64,000 nucleotides of DNA, taken from positions 145,333,501 to 145,397,500 of the forward strand of contig JASDFA010000018.1 in NCBI GenBank assembly GCA_035772735.1, read 5' to 3'. The position numbers and the translations under genes were made by a program. Positions within the stretch are counted from its first letter, which is position 1; the number at the start of each line of letters is the position of its first letter. The notes under the pieces are model-generated. The model ran no database searches and was not told the origin of the DNA. It saw only the letters and a list, made by a program, of their open reading frames with translations. This DNA is from Datura wrightii (Eukaryota; Streptophyta; Magnoliopsida; Solanales; Solanaceae). Of the stretch, positions 10,162 through 22,344 are shown in pieces.

Positions 10162-11239
10162 GCCCTCCACTTCGGATAATTTTCATAACTTTCCAGAAAG
10201 GACGCGAGAGAAACAGAGGGAACGTAAGGTATTTGATAATTTCCTTTCGATTACGCTGTCAAATGTGGTCCAAACTCGAATCAACCTTAGGTACCGAGGT
10301 ATTTAGCAACAGCGAGCATTCCTACGGATTTTGTTTCGCGAAATACGGCCGATGAATCGTCGAGCTACCGGACTAAGGTAAGTAGAATTGCTCCAAACTA
10401 GTGTCTGTGTGCTCCTAGCTGTGAAGTGAGTACTTCTCCCTTCTGGACTTCTGAAAAATAGCGAGTTTTTGACCGTCTTTTGATAAGCCTAAGTTTAGGC
10501 TATAATTATATCGAAAGTGATGTTTTTCTCTAGAATAAAGCTATATTTAGTATTAATTAGCGTATACATGAATGCAGTTGGGAGAAATAGCTGGAGTATT
10601 GACCGAGCCTCGTCCGACAGACGGATAACTCGAGGTTAAGGTATGTAAAGCTAGTTCCTTCGGCAAGTTAGTAGCTTTAGCCTTGTATAGTACAATAAAC
10701 TCCGTAGTAGAATTCCCGGAGTTGAATGTTAAGTATTGTGCAAAGTTCAGTAAACCTAGTTTGCGTTGTTATATTGCATTCAGTCTGCAAGTTAGAAAAG
10801 TATGCGCCCGAGGGCAAGTTAGTATTTCAGATTCAGTATAGCCTATTACATGATTAGCAAGCATGTAGTAGAATAAAAGAAACAGATTTTCATAATAAAA
10901 ATCAATAAAGAAATATCAGATAGACAGACAGTATCTTGGCTACAGATTAGCCATACAGTTAAACAGAGATTTCAGAATCAGTATAATCAGTATAGAATCA
11001 GTTCAGTATAGAAACAGATCAGAATAAGAAATTAGATTCCAGATAGTCTTTTCAGTTATACATGCTTGTTTTCTATGGGTTATTTGTTTGTTGAGACTTG
11101 TTGTGTCATGTGGGCACCCTTTTAGCATCCCACCGCCCCTGGGTTATAGCTGTGTCGATACCAGATTCAGATACCGCCACCAGCTGGGCGATGCCGTCCA
11201 CCTAGAGGACGATGATGGCTGACCACCATGATAATACGG

Positions 11240-11443
11240 TCCAGACCACCCTGCTTGCAGGGGTAGTTCAGTTTACTCTGCGTAGAGCCAGTCCACCCTG
11301 TTTACAGGGGCAGAACACTCTGTGTGCGCTTGTGGCCGGGGGCAGACTCAAATACAGATTTTTATAAAATTACCCTGTTGCGTGCTTGCACCCAGGGGCA
11401 GTTTTTATTACACACCCCGTGTGCACTTGCGCCCAGAGGCAGG
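11240..11443 (+). repeat. Degenerate CCCTG...CAGGGGCAG repeats in C LTR
   Basis: Four imperfect units, each a CCCTG or CCCGTG arm, a short GCTTGCA-like middle and an AGGGGCAG or AGAGGCAG arm, spaced 50-75 bp apart. They can each fold as a short stem. The cluster recurs at 18122-18324. Confidence 0.6.
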
Positions 11444-12522
11444 AGTCTTCGGACTCACACACAGTTTATTGTCAGAGGCCAAGGCCTGAGCTACGTACCC
11501 AAGGGGGTCGGGAGGAGGAGCTCACAGTTATTAGATGAGTGGAGTGACTTATTTTTGGTTGGTTTTGACCCGGGTAGGGGTATATAGATTGTTTACTTGC
11601 TTGGCGCCATCCGGCTTATGGGGGTTGGTATTGGCTCTTGCTTGCTACTTGTATATCTACTTATGTGCTCTATATATTATATACTAGCTACTAGACAGCA
11701 GGCTGTCACGTCTACAGGTACGCCTCTGCCTTATCAGTACAGAAAGCTTGAGTCAGTTTATATCAGCTTCTTCAGATTCAGCTATCTCCTGCTATACAAA
11801 AATGCTAGTTATGCTATCTATATTCAGTTGTTTTCAGTTGTATTACTTCAGTTGCTTTGCATACTCAGTACTAGTGGTACTGACGCCCAGTGGGGTGCTG
11901 CATTACTTGCCTGCAGGTACTCATAGACGAGGAGGCGATCCCTCTTGATTCCAGCCAGCTATTGAGTATTCAGCTCCTGTCATCCGGAGTCTGAATTCCA
12001 GAGGTGTATTTTGTTTTCTTTTGTTGTACAGTACGGGTAGGTCGGGGCCCTATCCCGATCATTTCTATTGTTATTCCTAGAGGCTTGCAGTCTGTATATG
12101 TTTCCCTGTGGTCAGTCGAGCCGGTCGTGTGAGGCCGTGCAGCTTGTTATAGTTATTTGTTATTTCTGTTCCTGTTGGCCGTGTGTGGCCACAACCAGTC
12201 AGTAGAGGTGACCTTTCCGGTCATGTATTTTTTTAACGTGCTATTGTTAAGTTACAGGGAACTAGACAGCATGGTGGCCTTGCCGGCCCGCATAGGTTCC
12301 CCTACAGTAGTATGTTTCTGGTTAGCTGGTTTTCAGGTACAAGTGGCTATGGGCCTGTTGGCCGGGGGCTGTGTTTAGAGCCGTTATATAGTCCTTTGTT
12401 TCCAAGAATTTGAGTTAGAGCCAGCCAGGCATCAGATGTGCTTTGGCTCACCAGATAGCAGTCTAGGTCCTCTTAGGGCACCAGGTGCCAGTCATACCCC
12501 CCGGGGCGGGGCGTGACAAACT

Positions 12523-12534
12523 TGGTATCAGAGC
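12523..12534 (+). other. Element C primer binding site (tRNA-iMet)
   Basis: TGGTATCAGAGC, complementary to the 3' end of plant initiator tRNA-Met, lies four bases after the LTR end (GTGACA-AACT). Confidence 0.92.
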
Positions 12535-14880
12535 AGGTCGTGTCCCAGGAAGTCTGCAAGCCGTGTTAAGTAGAGTCTTATCTATGAATGTGTTGTGCAC
12601 CACATACTATAGGCAGGAGGCTGCGAGGCATGATAGGATGGTTACCCTTCCTTCTCAGTCAGTCGTGCTTTAGAGCGGTACAGTATAGGGTGGAGTCTCT
12701 AAAAATTTACCGTATTCTTTGATTACAGATACAAAGGCAGATCAGCATTACCCTATTACAGGCCGAAGATTAGATATAGCAACAGAAGAGGGCATCAGCC
12801 AGTTACAAGATACTTACGGCAGCAGGAGGAGGTACCAGAGACCTCCCAGTGTGATACCTTTATTGGTACTATTCCCAGTATATGTTGATAATGTCAGAAT
12901 AGGAGGTCAGAAGTATAATGTATATACGAGTTGATTTATTTATTAGTTATATAAGATCTAATTAAGATTACAGATAGGGTCAGACCACCAGGTAAGTATG
13001 AGAAAGAGTGGGAAATGCAGGAATCCCAAATACGTCCTTTCGGATATGGTACAGTTAAATGTTTCTGTTTGTTGCAAAAAAATGGGGCTATTCCTACCTC
13101 TTGATTTTGATTCTAGTATAGTAAAGGGGCATAAGACTTGAGATGGGGTTGCCAAATCAAGCAGTAAGTAAAGATGGGCTGATTGATCCTAGTAAGTATT
13201 AGAAAGTATAAAGAGTAGGTACCTTGAACCCCAGAGTTCAGCTTAAGTAAGATGAGGGGAAGAAGAAGGAATGTCAGATCTTGTGGGAAAAATTAGAATT
13301 ACCCCCGGATTGATAAAATATCGTATTAAGGATTAAGCCTCGGTCTGACAGTAAGATTGCGGTTCAGAATACCGCAGTATGTCCGCTATGGAGAAGTTAA
13401 GAAGTTACCGATACAGCAATTCTAATCTAGTGTGACCTAGAGATAAGGCCCAGCAGACAGTCATGGGCTCTCAATATATACCAGGTAAGGCCACAAGATT
13501 CGAACGTTGACCCCACATCGCAAGAGTGGCGGAATTTCAAACAACAGACAATAACTAAAGTGTTTATGTTTGTTACTTTCAGAATGGGGTGACAATACAA
13601 TGAAATGTTAAGAGAAGGCAGGAGGTATTATTAGACCATAGAAGCAGTATATCATGTACAATATGAAATTTAGCAAAGTGTGTCAGAGATTACGTATCAC
13701 CACAGAATTCAGTATGTATTGTACGTATTTATTAATATATATCTGTGCAGATAATAAATATGATGTGAGCAGCTTCTAATAGGGGTTACAATCACACAGA
13801 TGCATATTAGTGCTGGGAAGTATATACAAATTGCATTGCAGGACCCCTTGTCAAAAATAAAAAGAGAAAAGAGAGGAGAAAAAAGAGAAAAGCGAAAGAG
13901 AAGGGGCAAGTTAAGTGTGATTTACGTACGAATCCATAGAAATTGTCTCAGCTCTCAGTTATTAAGTTAACAGACTTATATGTTGTTGTCAAATCTAGGT
14001 TTTAGAAGCTTACAAGAGTTAGTAACCTGAATCAGATGGCTAGATTATGAGGGCACAGTTAGACGGTCTAATGACTAGCTGGCGCTTGTACTGGTAGGGA
14101 AGCATCCCTAAAATTTATTAGCATTATCGCATATGCCAGAACCAGAATTTTTCCAGTATGTTAAGTGGTCGTACATCATTTTCCCATCCTTGTAGGTGAG
14201 AGTCGACCTTAGTCAACCTAGCAATTATTACGTGGAATACCCCGCAAGTTAGCTAGCCGTCTGAGTCAGACAAGCCCGTGGGCACCCCAAGAAAGGGTCC
14301 ACATCAGTAGTCAGTGACAGACTAGTACTTCAGCTGGTTCTTGTAAGGTATTCAGATACAAAGCCCTAGTAGAAGGCCAGTATTTACAGAATAGCTCATA
14401 ATACCAAAAATTCCCCAGAATAGTAGTATAAATCCAAGTGGATACACACAAGGTGTAAGAAAGTGATAGTACCCTGTTACCACAGTGTTTATTAAGACCA
14501 AGAGATCAGTAAACTCCCCGTGAAGATCCAGAGATTGATCGCCTGGGAGTAAGTTTTATTAAGCCCAGCCTTATAGTGGTTCAAGCAAAATAACAAAGCA
14601 ATTTGATGCCCACAAGTCTGCAGTATGCATGAACTATAAGTACTCAAGTAGACCAGTTAGAGCATTGTTAGACTACTGCCACATTCGGGTCATTCAACCC
14701 GACTATTCAGTTATTTAAGGTTATGCAGCCAGATCATTAGAGGTCATGATCAATATCAGGATCCTCTGATTAGATAAAGGCACAAGGTGCGCAGGCGGTC
14801 GTTCAGGTTATCACAGCAACAAGTAGCCTTAGCATGTGGCCAGAAGGCCAGATAAGCTCTAGTTACGTCGGTAAACTACC
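12535..14880 (+). other. Element C interior with no recognisable coding
   Basis: About 2.3 kb where gag, protease and RT should be. Short open frames here (12719-12934, for example) match no gag, zinc knuckle, protease or RT motif I know. A purine-rich run of about 60 bases lies at 13856-13915. It may be an extremely decayed gag-pol or a replacement sequence; I cannot tell which. Confidence 0.6.
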
Positions 14881-16554
14881 TGTTGATCTCTTCGGCAAGA
14901 CAAGCCAGTATGACCGTCAATTATATGTCGAGTTCTCTAAGAATGAATATGTTATATCAGTCAAGAAGAGATAATGGAGCAACAAATGCTCTTAGCTATA
15001 GATCTATTAGGAATGTGGCGTATTTGCAACCCAAGCAACGAAAGTTGGCCAGAGAGATACATCGAATGGTCAATTTAGCTGTTCGTGTGATAGAAATGAA
15101 GGACAACAGAGCGGTAATCTAGAAAACCGTCGTGTCATCATCAATTGTGAGAATAAAAGAATGATAGTATAAGAATCCTGACCTGGTTAACAGGGGAAGG
15201 CGCCAGATTTCCAGGTAACAGAGGATGGAGAGCTACGTCGTAAAGGCCATCTCTGTGTTCCAGATGTTTCAGGGCTCCGCCAGCAGATCATGAACGAGGT
15301 ACATTACGCCCGTTATTCTTTACACCCCGGCGCGACAAAAATGTACCATGACATCAAAGAAAACTACGGGTGGCTAGATTTAAAAAAGAAGAAAAGAAAG
15401 AAATTGCAAAGAAATTGCTGAATTTGTAGCCCGGTGTCCTAACTGCCAGCAGGTGAAAGCAGAACATCAGAAACCAGGAAGTTTAACTCAGGACATAGTT
15501 GTGCCTCTCTAGAAGTGGGAAGCCGTAAATATGGATTTTGTGGAAGGATTACCCCGTACTAAACATGGACATGACTCTATATGGGTGATAGTTGACAGAT
15601 TGGCCGAATCAGCCCATTTCCTGCCAGTGGAAACTACCTTCTCGGCCAGATTATGCGGAGTTGTATATCCGAGAAATAGTCAGGTGGCACGGAGTACCAG
15701 TATACATTATTTCAGACAGAGGATTTACAGCTAGATTCTGACAGTCATGTCAGGAAGGTCTGGGAATGCAGATTAAATTGAGCACATCATTCCACCCTTA
15801 GACAGATGGACAGGCGGAACGCATAATTCAAACACTCGAAGATATGTTGCGAGCGGGTGTGTTAGATTTCGGTGGTAGCTGGATTGAGCATTTGCCCCTA
15901 ATCAAGTTTACTTATAATAATAGCTATCACTCAGCTATCCAGATGGCGCCTTTGGAGGCTTTATACGGGCGAAAGTGTAGATCGCCGGTTGGCTGGTTCG
16001 AAATAAGGGAATCAGCGATAATTGGGCAAGATATTGTTCAGCAGTCAGAAGAGAAAGTAAAGCTTATCAGAGAACGCCTACTGACTGCACAGAGCCGCCA
16101 GAAATCATATGCTGATGTGCTGGAGTTTAATGTGAATGACTGGGTATTTCTGAAAGTATCTCCGATAAAAGGGGTGATGAGATTCGGCAAGAAAGGTAAG
16201 CTCAGTCCAAGATTTGTTGGGCCCTATCAGATTCGTCGAAGGATAGGCCGAGTAGCATATGAGTTGAACTTGCCTTTAGGGCTAGAATCCGTTCATCCCG
16301 TCTTTCATGTATCCATGCTAAGGAAATGCTTGGGAGACCCTTCAAGAGTAGTTCCAGTCCAGGATATCTAGGTTACGAAAGAGCTGGCCTATGAAGAGGT
16401 TCCAGTAGCTATCCTAGACAGACAGATTCGCAAATTGAGAAGTAAAGATATTGCGTCTGTCAAAGTATTGTGGCGTAACATAAATCGAGAGGAGATGATG
16501 TGGGAGGCGGAGGAAGATATGAAAGCTAGATATCCTCACCTGTTCCAGGCCTAG
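14881..16554 (+). pseudogene. pol: Element C RNase H tail, integrase and chromodomain-like tail (degenerate)
   Basis: Starts with the end of RNase H and the linker (AYLQPKQRKLAREIHR at about 15025). The integrase zinc region follows (ARCPNCQQVKAEHQ near 15430-15470), then the core (MDFVEGLPRTKHGHDSIWVIVDRL from 15531). The second aspartate lies in the SDRG block near 15710 and the glutamate in GQAERIIQ near 15810. The C-terminal part (15844-16371) has GKKGKLSPRFVGPYQ and HPVFHVSML. The chromodomain-like end reads VKVLWRNINREEMMWEAEEDM, stop at 16552. Stops near 15120 and 16369 and frameshifts near 15640 and 15740 break it. The family is a Del/Tekay-like chromovirus. Confidence 0.85.
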
Positions 16555-16791
16555 TCAGGCGACAGGTATGTCCTTATTACTACTTATGCAGTACCTTATG
16601 GTTGTATATATATAAAAGAGAAAGATTGATGTTTAGTTATCGAATGATTCTTATAGTATCGTGTGGAGTACCTGTATTGGACTTTTCTGTGTTTCAGGAT
16701 TTTGGGATAGTCCAGATTACAGGGGAAACTCTGCCGAAATTTTCCAAAGAACAAGTTAAGCTAGATGAGTAGTCCTCTATATAGCAGCTTA

Positions 16792-16825
16792 CATTCGAGG
16801 ATGAATGTTCTTAAGGGGGGGAGAA
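16792..16825 (+). other. Element C polypurine tract with CATTC/GAATG stem
   Basis: CATTCGAGGATGAATG (16792-16807) is followed by the purine run AAGGGGGGGAGAA and then the TG of the LTR at 16826. Confidence 0.85.
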
Positions 16826-19399
16826 TGTTACACCCCGTAAATTTCCGGCATATAGATGACCTATTCGCATGTTGGTTAAGAGTATTTGAAAGCCATACAT
16901 GCTAGAAAAAGGCCCGGGGAAAGATCGGACAAGCGCAAAGTCAGCGCGTCGCAAGGCAAAATGCGACTTATATGCATTCCAGGAATGCAACTTATAAATT
17001 GCATTCCAGGAATGCGACTTATAAGTCCCTATTATATAAGCCCTCCACTTCGGATAATTTTCATAACTTTTCCAGAAAGGACGCGAGAGAAACAGAGGGA
17101 ACGTAAGGTATTTGATAATTTCCTTTCGATTACGCTGTCAAATGCGGTCCAAACTCGAATCAACCTCAGGTACCGAGGTATTTAGCAGTAGAGAGCATTC
17201 CTACGGATTTTGTTTCGTGAAATACAGCCGACAAATTGTCGAGCTACCGGACTAAGGTAAGTAGAATTGCTCCAAACTAGTGTCTATGTGCTCCTAGTTG
17301 TGAAGTGAGTACTTCTCCCTTCTGGACTTCTGAAAAATAGCGGGTTTTTGACCGTCTTTCGATAAGCCTAAGTTTAGGCTATAATTATATCAAAAGTGAT
17401 GTTGTTCTTTAGAATAAAGCTATATTTAGTATTAATTAGCGTATACATGAATGCAGTTGGGAGAAATAGCTGGAGTATTGACCGAGCCTCGTCCGACAGA
17501 CGGATAACTCGAGGTTAAGGTATGTAAAGCTAGTTCCTTCGGCAAGTTAGTAGCTTTAGCCTTGTATAGTACAATAAACTTCGTTGTAGAATTCCCGGAG
17601 TTGAATATTAAGTATTGTGCAAAGTTCAGTAAACCTAGTTTGCGTTGTTATATCGTATTCAGTCTGAAAGTTAGAAAAGTATGCGCCCGAGGGCAAGTTA
17701 GTATTTCAGATTCAGTATAGCCTATTACGTGATTAGCAAGCATGTAGTAGAATAAAAGAAACAGATTTTCATAAAAAAAATCAATAAAGAAATATCAGAT
17801 AGACAGACAGTATCTTGGCTATAGATTAGCCATACAGTTAAACAGAGATTTCAGAATCAGTATAATCAGTAAAGAATCAGTTCAGTATAGAAATAGATCA
17901 GAATAAGAAGTTAGATTCCAGATAGTCTTTTCAGTTATACATGCTTGCTTTTCTATGTGCTATTTTTTTGTTGAGACTTGTTGTGGCATGTGGGCACCCT
18001 TTTAGCATCCCCACCGCCCCTGGGTTATAGCTGTATCGATACCAGATTCAGATACAGCCACCAGTTGGGCGATGCCATCCGCCTAGAGGACGATGATGGC
18101 TGACCACCATGATAATACGGTCCAGACCACCCTGCTTGCAGGGGTAGTTCAGTTTACTCTGCGCAGAGCCAGTCCACCCTGTTTACAGGGGTAGAACACT
18201 CAGTGTGCGCTTGTGGCTGGGGGCAGACTCAGATACAGATTTTTATAAAATTACCCTGTTGCGTGCTTGCACCCAGGGGCAGTTTTTATTACACACCCCG
18301 TGTGCACTTGCGCCCAGAGGCAAGAGTCTTCGAACTCAGACACAGTTTATTGTCAGAGGCCAAGGCCTGAGCTACGTACCCAAGGAGGCCGGTAGGAGGA
18401 GCTCATAGTTATTAGATGAGTGGAGTGACTTATTTTTTGTTGGTTTTGACCCGGGTAGGGGTATATAGATTGTTTGCTTGCTTGGCGCCATCCGGCTTAT
18501 GGGGGTTGGTATTGGCTTTTGCTTGCTACTTGTATATCTACTTATGTGCTCTATATATTATATACTAGCTACTAGACAACAGGTCGTCGCGTCTACAGGT
18601 ACGCCTCTGCCTTATCAGTACAGAAAGCTTGAGTCAGTTTATATCAGCTTCTTCAGATTCAGCTCTCTCCTGCTATACAAAAATGCAAGTTATGCTATCT
18701 ATATTCAGTTCTTATCAGTTGTATTACTTCAGTTGCTTTGCATACTCAGTACCAGTGGTACTGACGCCCAGTGGGGTGCTGCATTACTTGCCTGTAGGTA
18801 CTCATAGACGAGGAGGCGATCCCTCGTGATTCCAGCCAGCTATTGAGTATTCAGCTATTGTCATCCGGAGTCTGAATTCCAGAGGTGTATTTCATTTTCT
18901 TTTGTTGTACAGTACGGGTAGGTTGGGGCCCTATCCCGATCATTTCTATTATTATTCCTAGAGGCTTGCAGTCTGTATGTGTTTCCCTGTGGTCTGTCGA
19001 GCCGGTCGTGTGAGGCCGTGCAGCTTGTTATAGTTATTTGTTATATGTATTCCTGTTGGCCGTGTGTGGCCACAACCAGTCAGTAGAGGTGACCTTGCCG
19101 GTCACGTATTTTTTTAACGTGCTATTGTTAAGTTACAGGGAACTAGACAGCATGGTGGCCTTGCCGGCCCGCATAGGTTCCCCTACAGTAGTATGTTTCT
19201 GGTTAGCTGGTTTTCAGGTACAGGTGGCTGTAGGCCTGTTGGCCGGGGGTTGTGTTTACAGCCGTTATATAGCCCTTTGTGTCCAGGTATTTGAGTTAGA
19301 GCCAGCCAGGCATCAGATGTGCTTTGGCTCACCAGATTGTAGTCTAGGTCCTCCTAGGGCACCAGGTGCCAGTCATACCCCCCGGGGCGGGGCGTGACA
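16826..19399 (+). repeat. Element C right (3') LTR
   Basis: 2574 bp, a close copy of 9918-12518. The 27-bp array (16960-17025) has two units plus a partial, against three plus a partial in the left LTR, and one unit lost 3 bp. TATA box at 17033-17039. Confidence 0.93.
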
Positions 19400-21789
19400 T
19401 CTTCGATGTAAAACAACGACTCATAGGTCGATCCGTTGATTCCAACAACAGGTCATCCTGTCGTCCCTTGAATCCCAATTCAGAGGTCTATCGGACCCCT
19501 TCCCTGAGAAAATGGGAGGGAACAACGGCCCATGGTAGCCTCCAATGAGCCATTGTGACAACCCGTCATTCAGTTCAAGAACCTAGCCGTGTGAACCACA
19601 AGGAGATACAACGTCCCGTTGGTCCTACCAATTAGTCGTTGTTATCACCCATTATCCCCGTGCCCAATTTTCTTTCCAGACTCAACGGGAGGTATCAACG
19701 ACTCGTTGTTGCTTCCAACGGACCATTGTAACTAACCGTGGGTCATCAGTGTTAAACTAGTTTCTGAACCTAGAAACCATGGCAAAATTCCACCGGCCGT
19801 CGTTTCTTCTAATGACCTGTTCTGAGGCCCGTTGTTTCCTGTCGGCCAGATTTCAGATTTAAATACTAGGGTTATTTTAGTAAAATTCCATTTACCTGGA
19901 ACCTAAAATACGTCGTTTGGGATTCATGCAGAGGTTTTAGAAGGGGTAACCAAGGGTTTCTTCCCATATTCCTTCTCTCATCCTCAAGAACATAGCATAA
20001 AGCTTCTCTGGAAGCACATAACTGAAGCTAGGGCGGACGTCAATCTTCCCATTTTTTCCCAGAGATTTCCACCAGATTTTCTTCTATAGGTATGTGGGAA
20101 TTTAGCATGGAGATTTCTCTCCCCTTGTGTCCCCTAAAACTCTCTCTCTGTTCACTTTTAGTCTTAGCCCTAAGATTGCGAATTTGCAGATATTGTTATT
20201 GTTCATTGATTAACTCATGTGGAATCCTACCCTATGTTAATTGTACCTATTTTCCACCAATTTGTACCTAAAATGATGCTATTTCCATCAAACTAAAAAT
20301 TCAGCCCTAGCTTTTGAAAGACCAGAAATTAGAATCCTGTTTAATCTTTGAATTCTTGAGAATTGTTTGCATGCTTTAGAGTTAGGGGCTTTTATACCGA
20401 TTGTTTGTGTTAAAATCTCAGTTACATGTATGTTATTTAGATTCAGTCAGAAAGTTTATGTACTTTGTATTTCTTAGAATTGTCAGTTCAGTTGCATTCC
20501 AAGTACTCGAATATTCAGTGTTAATAAGAAATGTTAGCTGATTAGTTTGACTATAGCGTTTCCCCGAGGTGTTAGTGGTACCTCCCAGTTATCAAACTCA
20601 AACATAGATTAAAGTTATTTGGTCCATCAGGCGGTCATGACATTCCAATTATAGCTCTGACCAGCTCCAGGACCCTAGTTTAGTCATCAGTTTGTTCTCT
20701 AGATGGTTACGACGCTTCCAAATAAGCAGCTCTGACCAGTCTTAGAACTCAGTTTCCAAATATGGTCCTATAAAATGCTCACGGAACTCTCTGATAGTAT
20801 CCCTGGGTTAGTATAGACTTGGACCCCAGTATCAAGCTATCCTCTTGTCAGTAGTATCAGTAATAGGACTTTCTAGTGGGAGTAGGACTTAGCATCGAAA
20901 TGGCCGGGATTCTAGCGCACCCAGGCTCTAGAACTACGTTGCCACCGTAGGTTTTATTTACTTGGCGTAACGGCCCCTTTTGACAGTGATTTTCACAGTC
21001 CATACCTTTATAACCTGGCAAGGTATATTGGGTCCTACTGATGGGGTGTGTATATCAGATTCCACGTTTAGCTCACATGGTAATATGTTGGTTATAGCCT
21101 CTCCCACTAGTCAGTACAGTTTACTCTCATATTCTTCAGTCCATATCAGTTTAGTGCAGTATTTTAGACTTAGTATTTCAGACTTAGGACATGTTTATGA
21201 CCATCAGCCAGGGCCACTTTTGATCATAACAGTCTATTATTAGTTGTATCAGTTTTCAGCATTTCGGTTGGTCATTTTATGTCATATTAGTTCAGTTACC
21301 AGTTCTATCATGTTGTTCAAGTTTCTCTCACTTAATCAGTCATTTAAAGTATTGGCGCATACCATTATGTTGTATCATTTCATGATACAGCTGCAGGTTC
21401 TAAGAAACAGCACCGCTAGACGCCGCAGATCAAATTCTCCATCTCAACGATCAAAGTGTGAGTCCTCATTATTCGAGGGTATTATTTCTCGTGTTTAGTC
21501 ATATGTTAGTTTCAATTAAAATTAGAGTTAGCTGTGTACTTGTGCCAGCAACTCCTCAGTTAGATGGCTTTCAGACAGATATGATTTTCCGATTTATTAG
21601 TATTAGTCAAGTGTTTTGCACTTTATGTTTTCAGACTTGTCTTTCATAAATGTTTTATGATATTATTTAAAAGTTATCTTGTGCATGTTTACTCAGAATT
21701 CTAGTGAATGAAAGAGCAAGCGTTGACTTAGGGTCACTTGTGGCTTCAAGTACCATGTTACGTCCAGGGGGTAGACTCGGGGCGTGACA
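19400..21789 (+). repeat. Element A 3' LTR, segment 3
   Basis: The remainder of A's LTR, starting with C's right duplication copy TCTTC and ending GGGGCGTGACA. Its first 500 bases carry short motifs such as AACGACTCGTTG and its variants. TTTAAATA at about 19858 is a weak TATA candidate. Confidence 0.82.
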
Positions 21790-22115
21790 TGGAATCTGGC
21801 AACTGATGGAAATGATGACTCATTAGAGGTGACAATGAGTCGTTGGTTCCACTCATTGCTTTTGGGAGATCTCTGGAAGATTTTTGTACTGGGTAACAAC
21901 GACTCCACAGAATGACTCATTACTCTTCGTAATCATTGCATAACTCATTAGTTCTCTGATGGAAGCCTGCATCTCAAACAATAACTCATACAATGAGCAG
22001 TCGGTGCTAACAATGACTCAATTTCTGAGTTGTCCTGCGACAAAAAATTTCCTAGTTCCTTATGGTTTTTCATGCAAAATCTGAGTTTGGTCTAGGAATG
22101 TTTTGGGGTGCTACA
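21790..22115 (-). repeat. Element D left (3') LTR, remnant next to A
   Basis: Begins immediately after A's LTR end and ends GGGGTGCTACA. It aligns with 27301-27580 in the right LTR. The missing part should lie beyond the left edge of the window, on the other side of A. Confidence 0.82.
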
Positions 22116-22149
22116 TTATTTCCCCCTTGGGATCATTCATCCTCGAAAG
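22116..22149 (-). other. Element D polypurine tract and stem
   Basis: The minus strand reads CCAAGGGGGAAATAA next to the LTR, preceded by the degenerate stem CATTCATCCTCGAAAG (22134-22149). Confidence 0.75.
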
Positions 22150-22344
22150 AAGGCTAAAGCTGCTGGAAAATTGAGAAAAGAGCTGCAATTCTCAGACTAA
22201 AACTATAAACTAATTTCTTAAAGAATGACTGACTCCGAACTGATTTAACCATACTAGCTGAGTTGATGCAACTAGGATGCATATTAGAAACATGAATAAA
22301 GCTAATGAGTACGGAACTGAATAGAGTATTAAGGAGGAATTTAA

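Larger units (their letters stand above)
9918..12518 (+). repeat. Element C left (5') LTR
   Basis: 2601 bp. It holds a 27-bp repeat array and TATA box near its start, and a degenerate CCCTG..CAGGGGCAG repeat cluster at about 11240-11443. A frame of 109 codons at 11597-11926 is also open in the other LTR copy but resembles nothing I know. Confidence 0.93.
9918..19399 (+). mobile_element. Element C: long-LTR Gypsy element lacking gag/RT, inserted in A
   Basis: Two direct LTRs of about 2.6 kb (9918-12518, 16826-19399) begin TGTTACACCCC and end GGGGCGTGACA. Flanks are TCTTT and TCTTC, a duplication with one mismatch. An initiator tRNA-Met primer site and a polypurine tract are in the right places. 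The 4.3-kb interior holds only the tail of RNase H plus integrase, after 2.3 kb with no recognisable coding. The LTRs are very similar, so it is a fairly recent insertion that was mobilised by other copies. Confidence 0.9.
1..21789 (+). mobile_element. Element A: Ty3/Gypsy (Del/Tekay-like chromovirus), 3' part, split by B and C
   Basis: Only the 3' end is in the window: RNase H, integrase and chromodomain-like tail, a polypurine tract and the 3' LTR. The LTR starts at 2165 with TGTAACACCCC and ends at 21789 with GGCGTGACA. It is in three pieces (2165-2275, 9870-9917, 19400-21789) because B and C inserted into it; the pieces add up to about 2.5 kb. The base after 21789 continues an LTR of D, so A itself lies inside D. 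The clade is inferred from the integrase-chromodomain style and LTR length. Confidence 0.85.

Noticed and set aside
11597..11926. 109-codon hydrophobic frame in C's LTR, also open at 18478-18807
   Set aside because: The two are LTR copies of recent common origin, so both staying open says little. No known domain, and no start context to favour it.
12523..12534. TGGTATCAGAGC as part of a tRNA gene
   Set aside because: It is the reverse-transcription primer site placed just inside an LTR; no cloverleaf surrounds it. The same holds for the other primer sites.
12535..14880. Novel gene system inside C
   Set aside because: Only short frames without repeated domain or start signals; more likely decayed or replaced element DNA.
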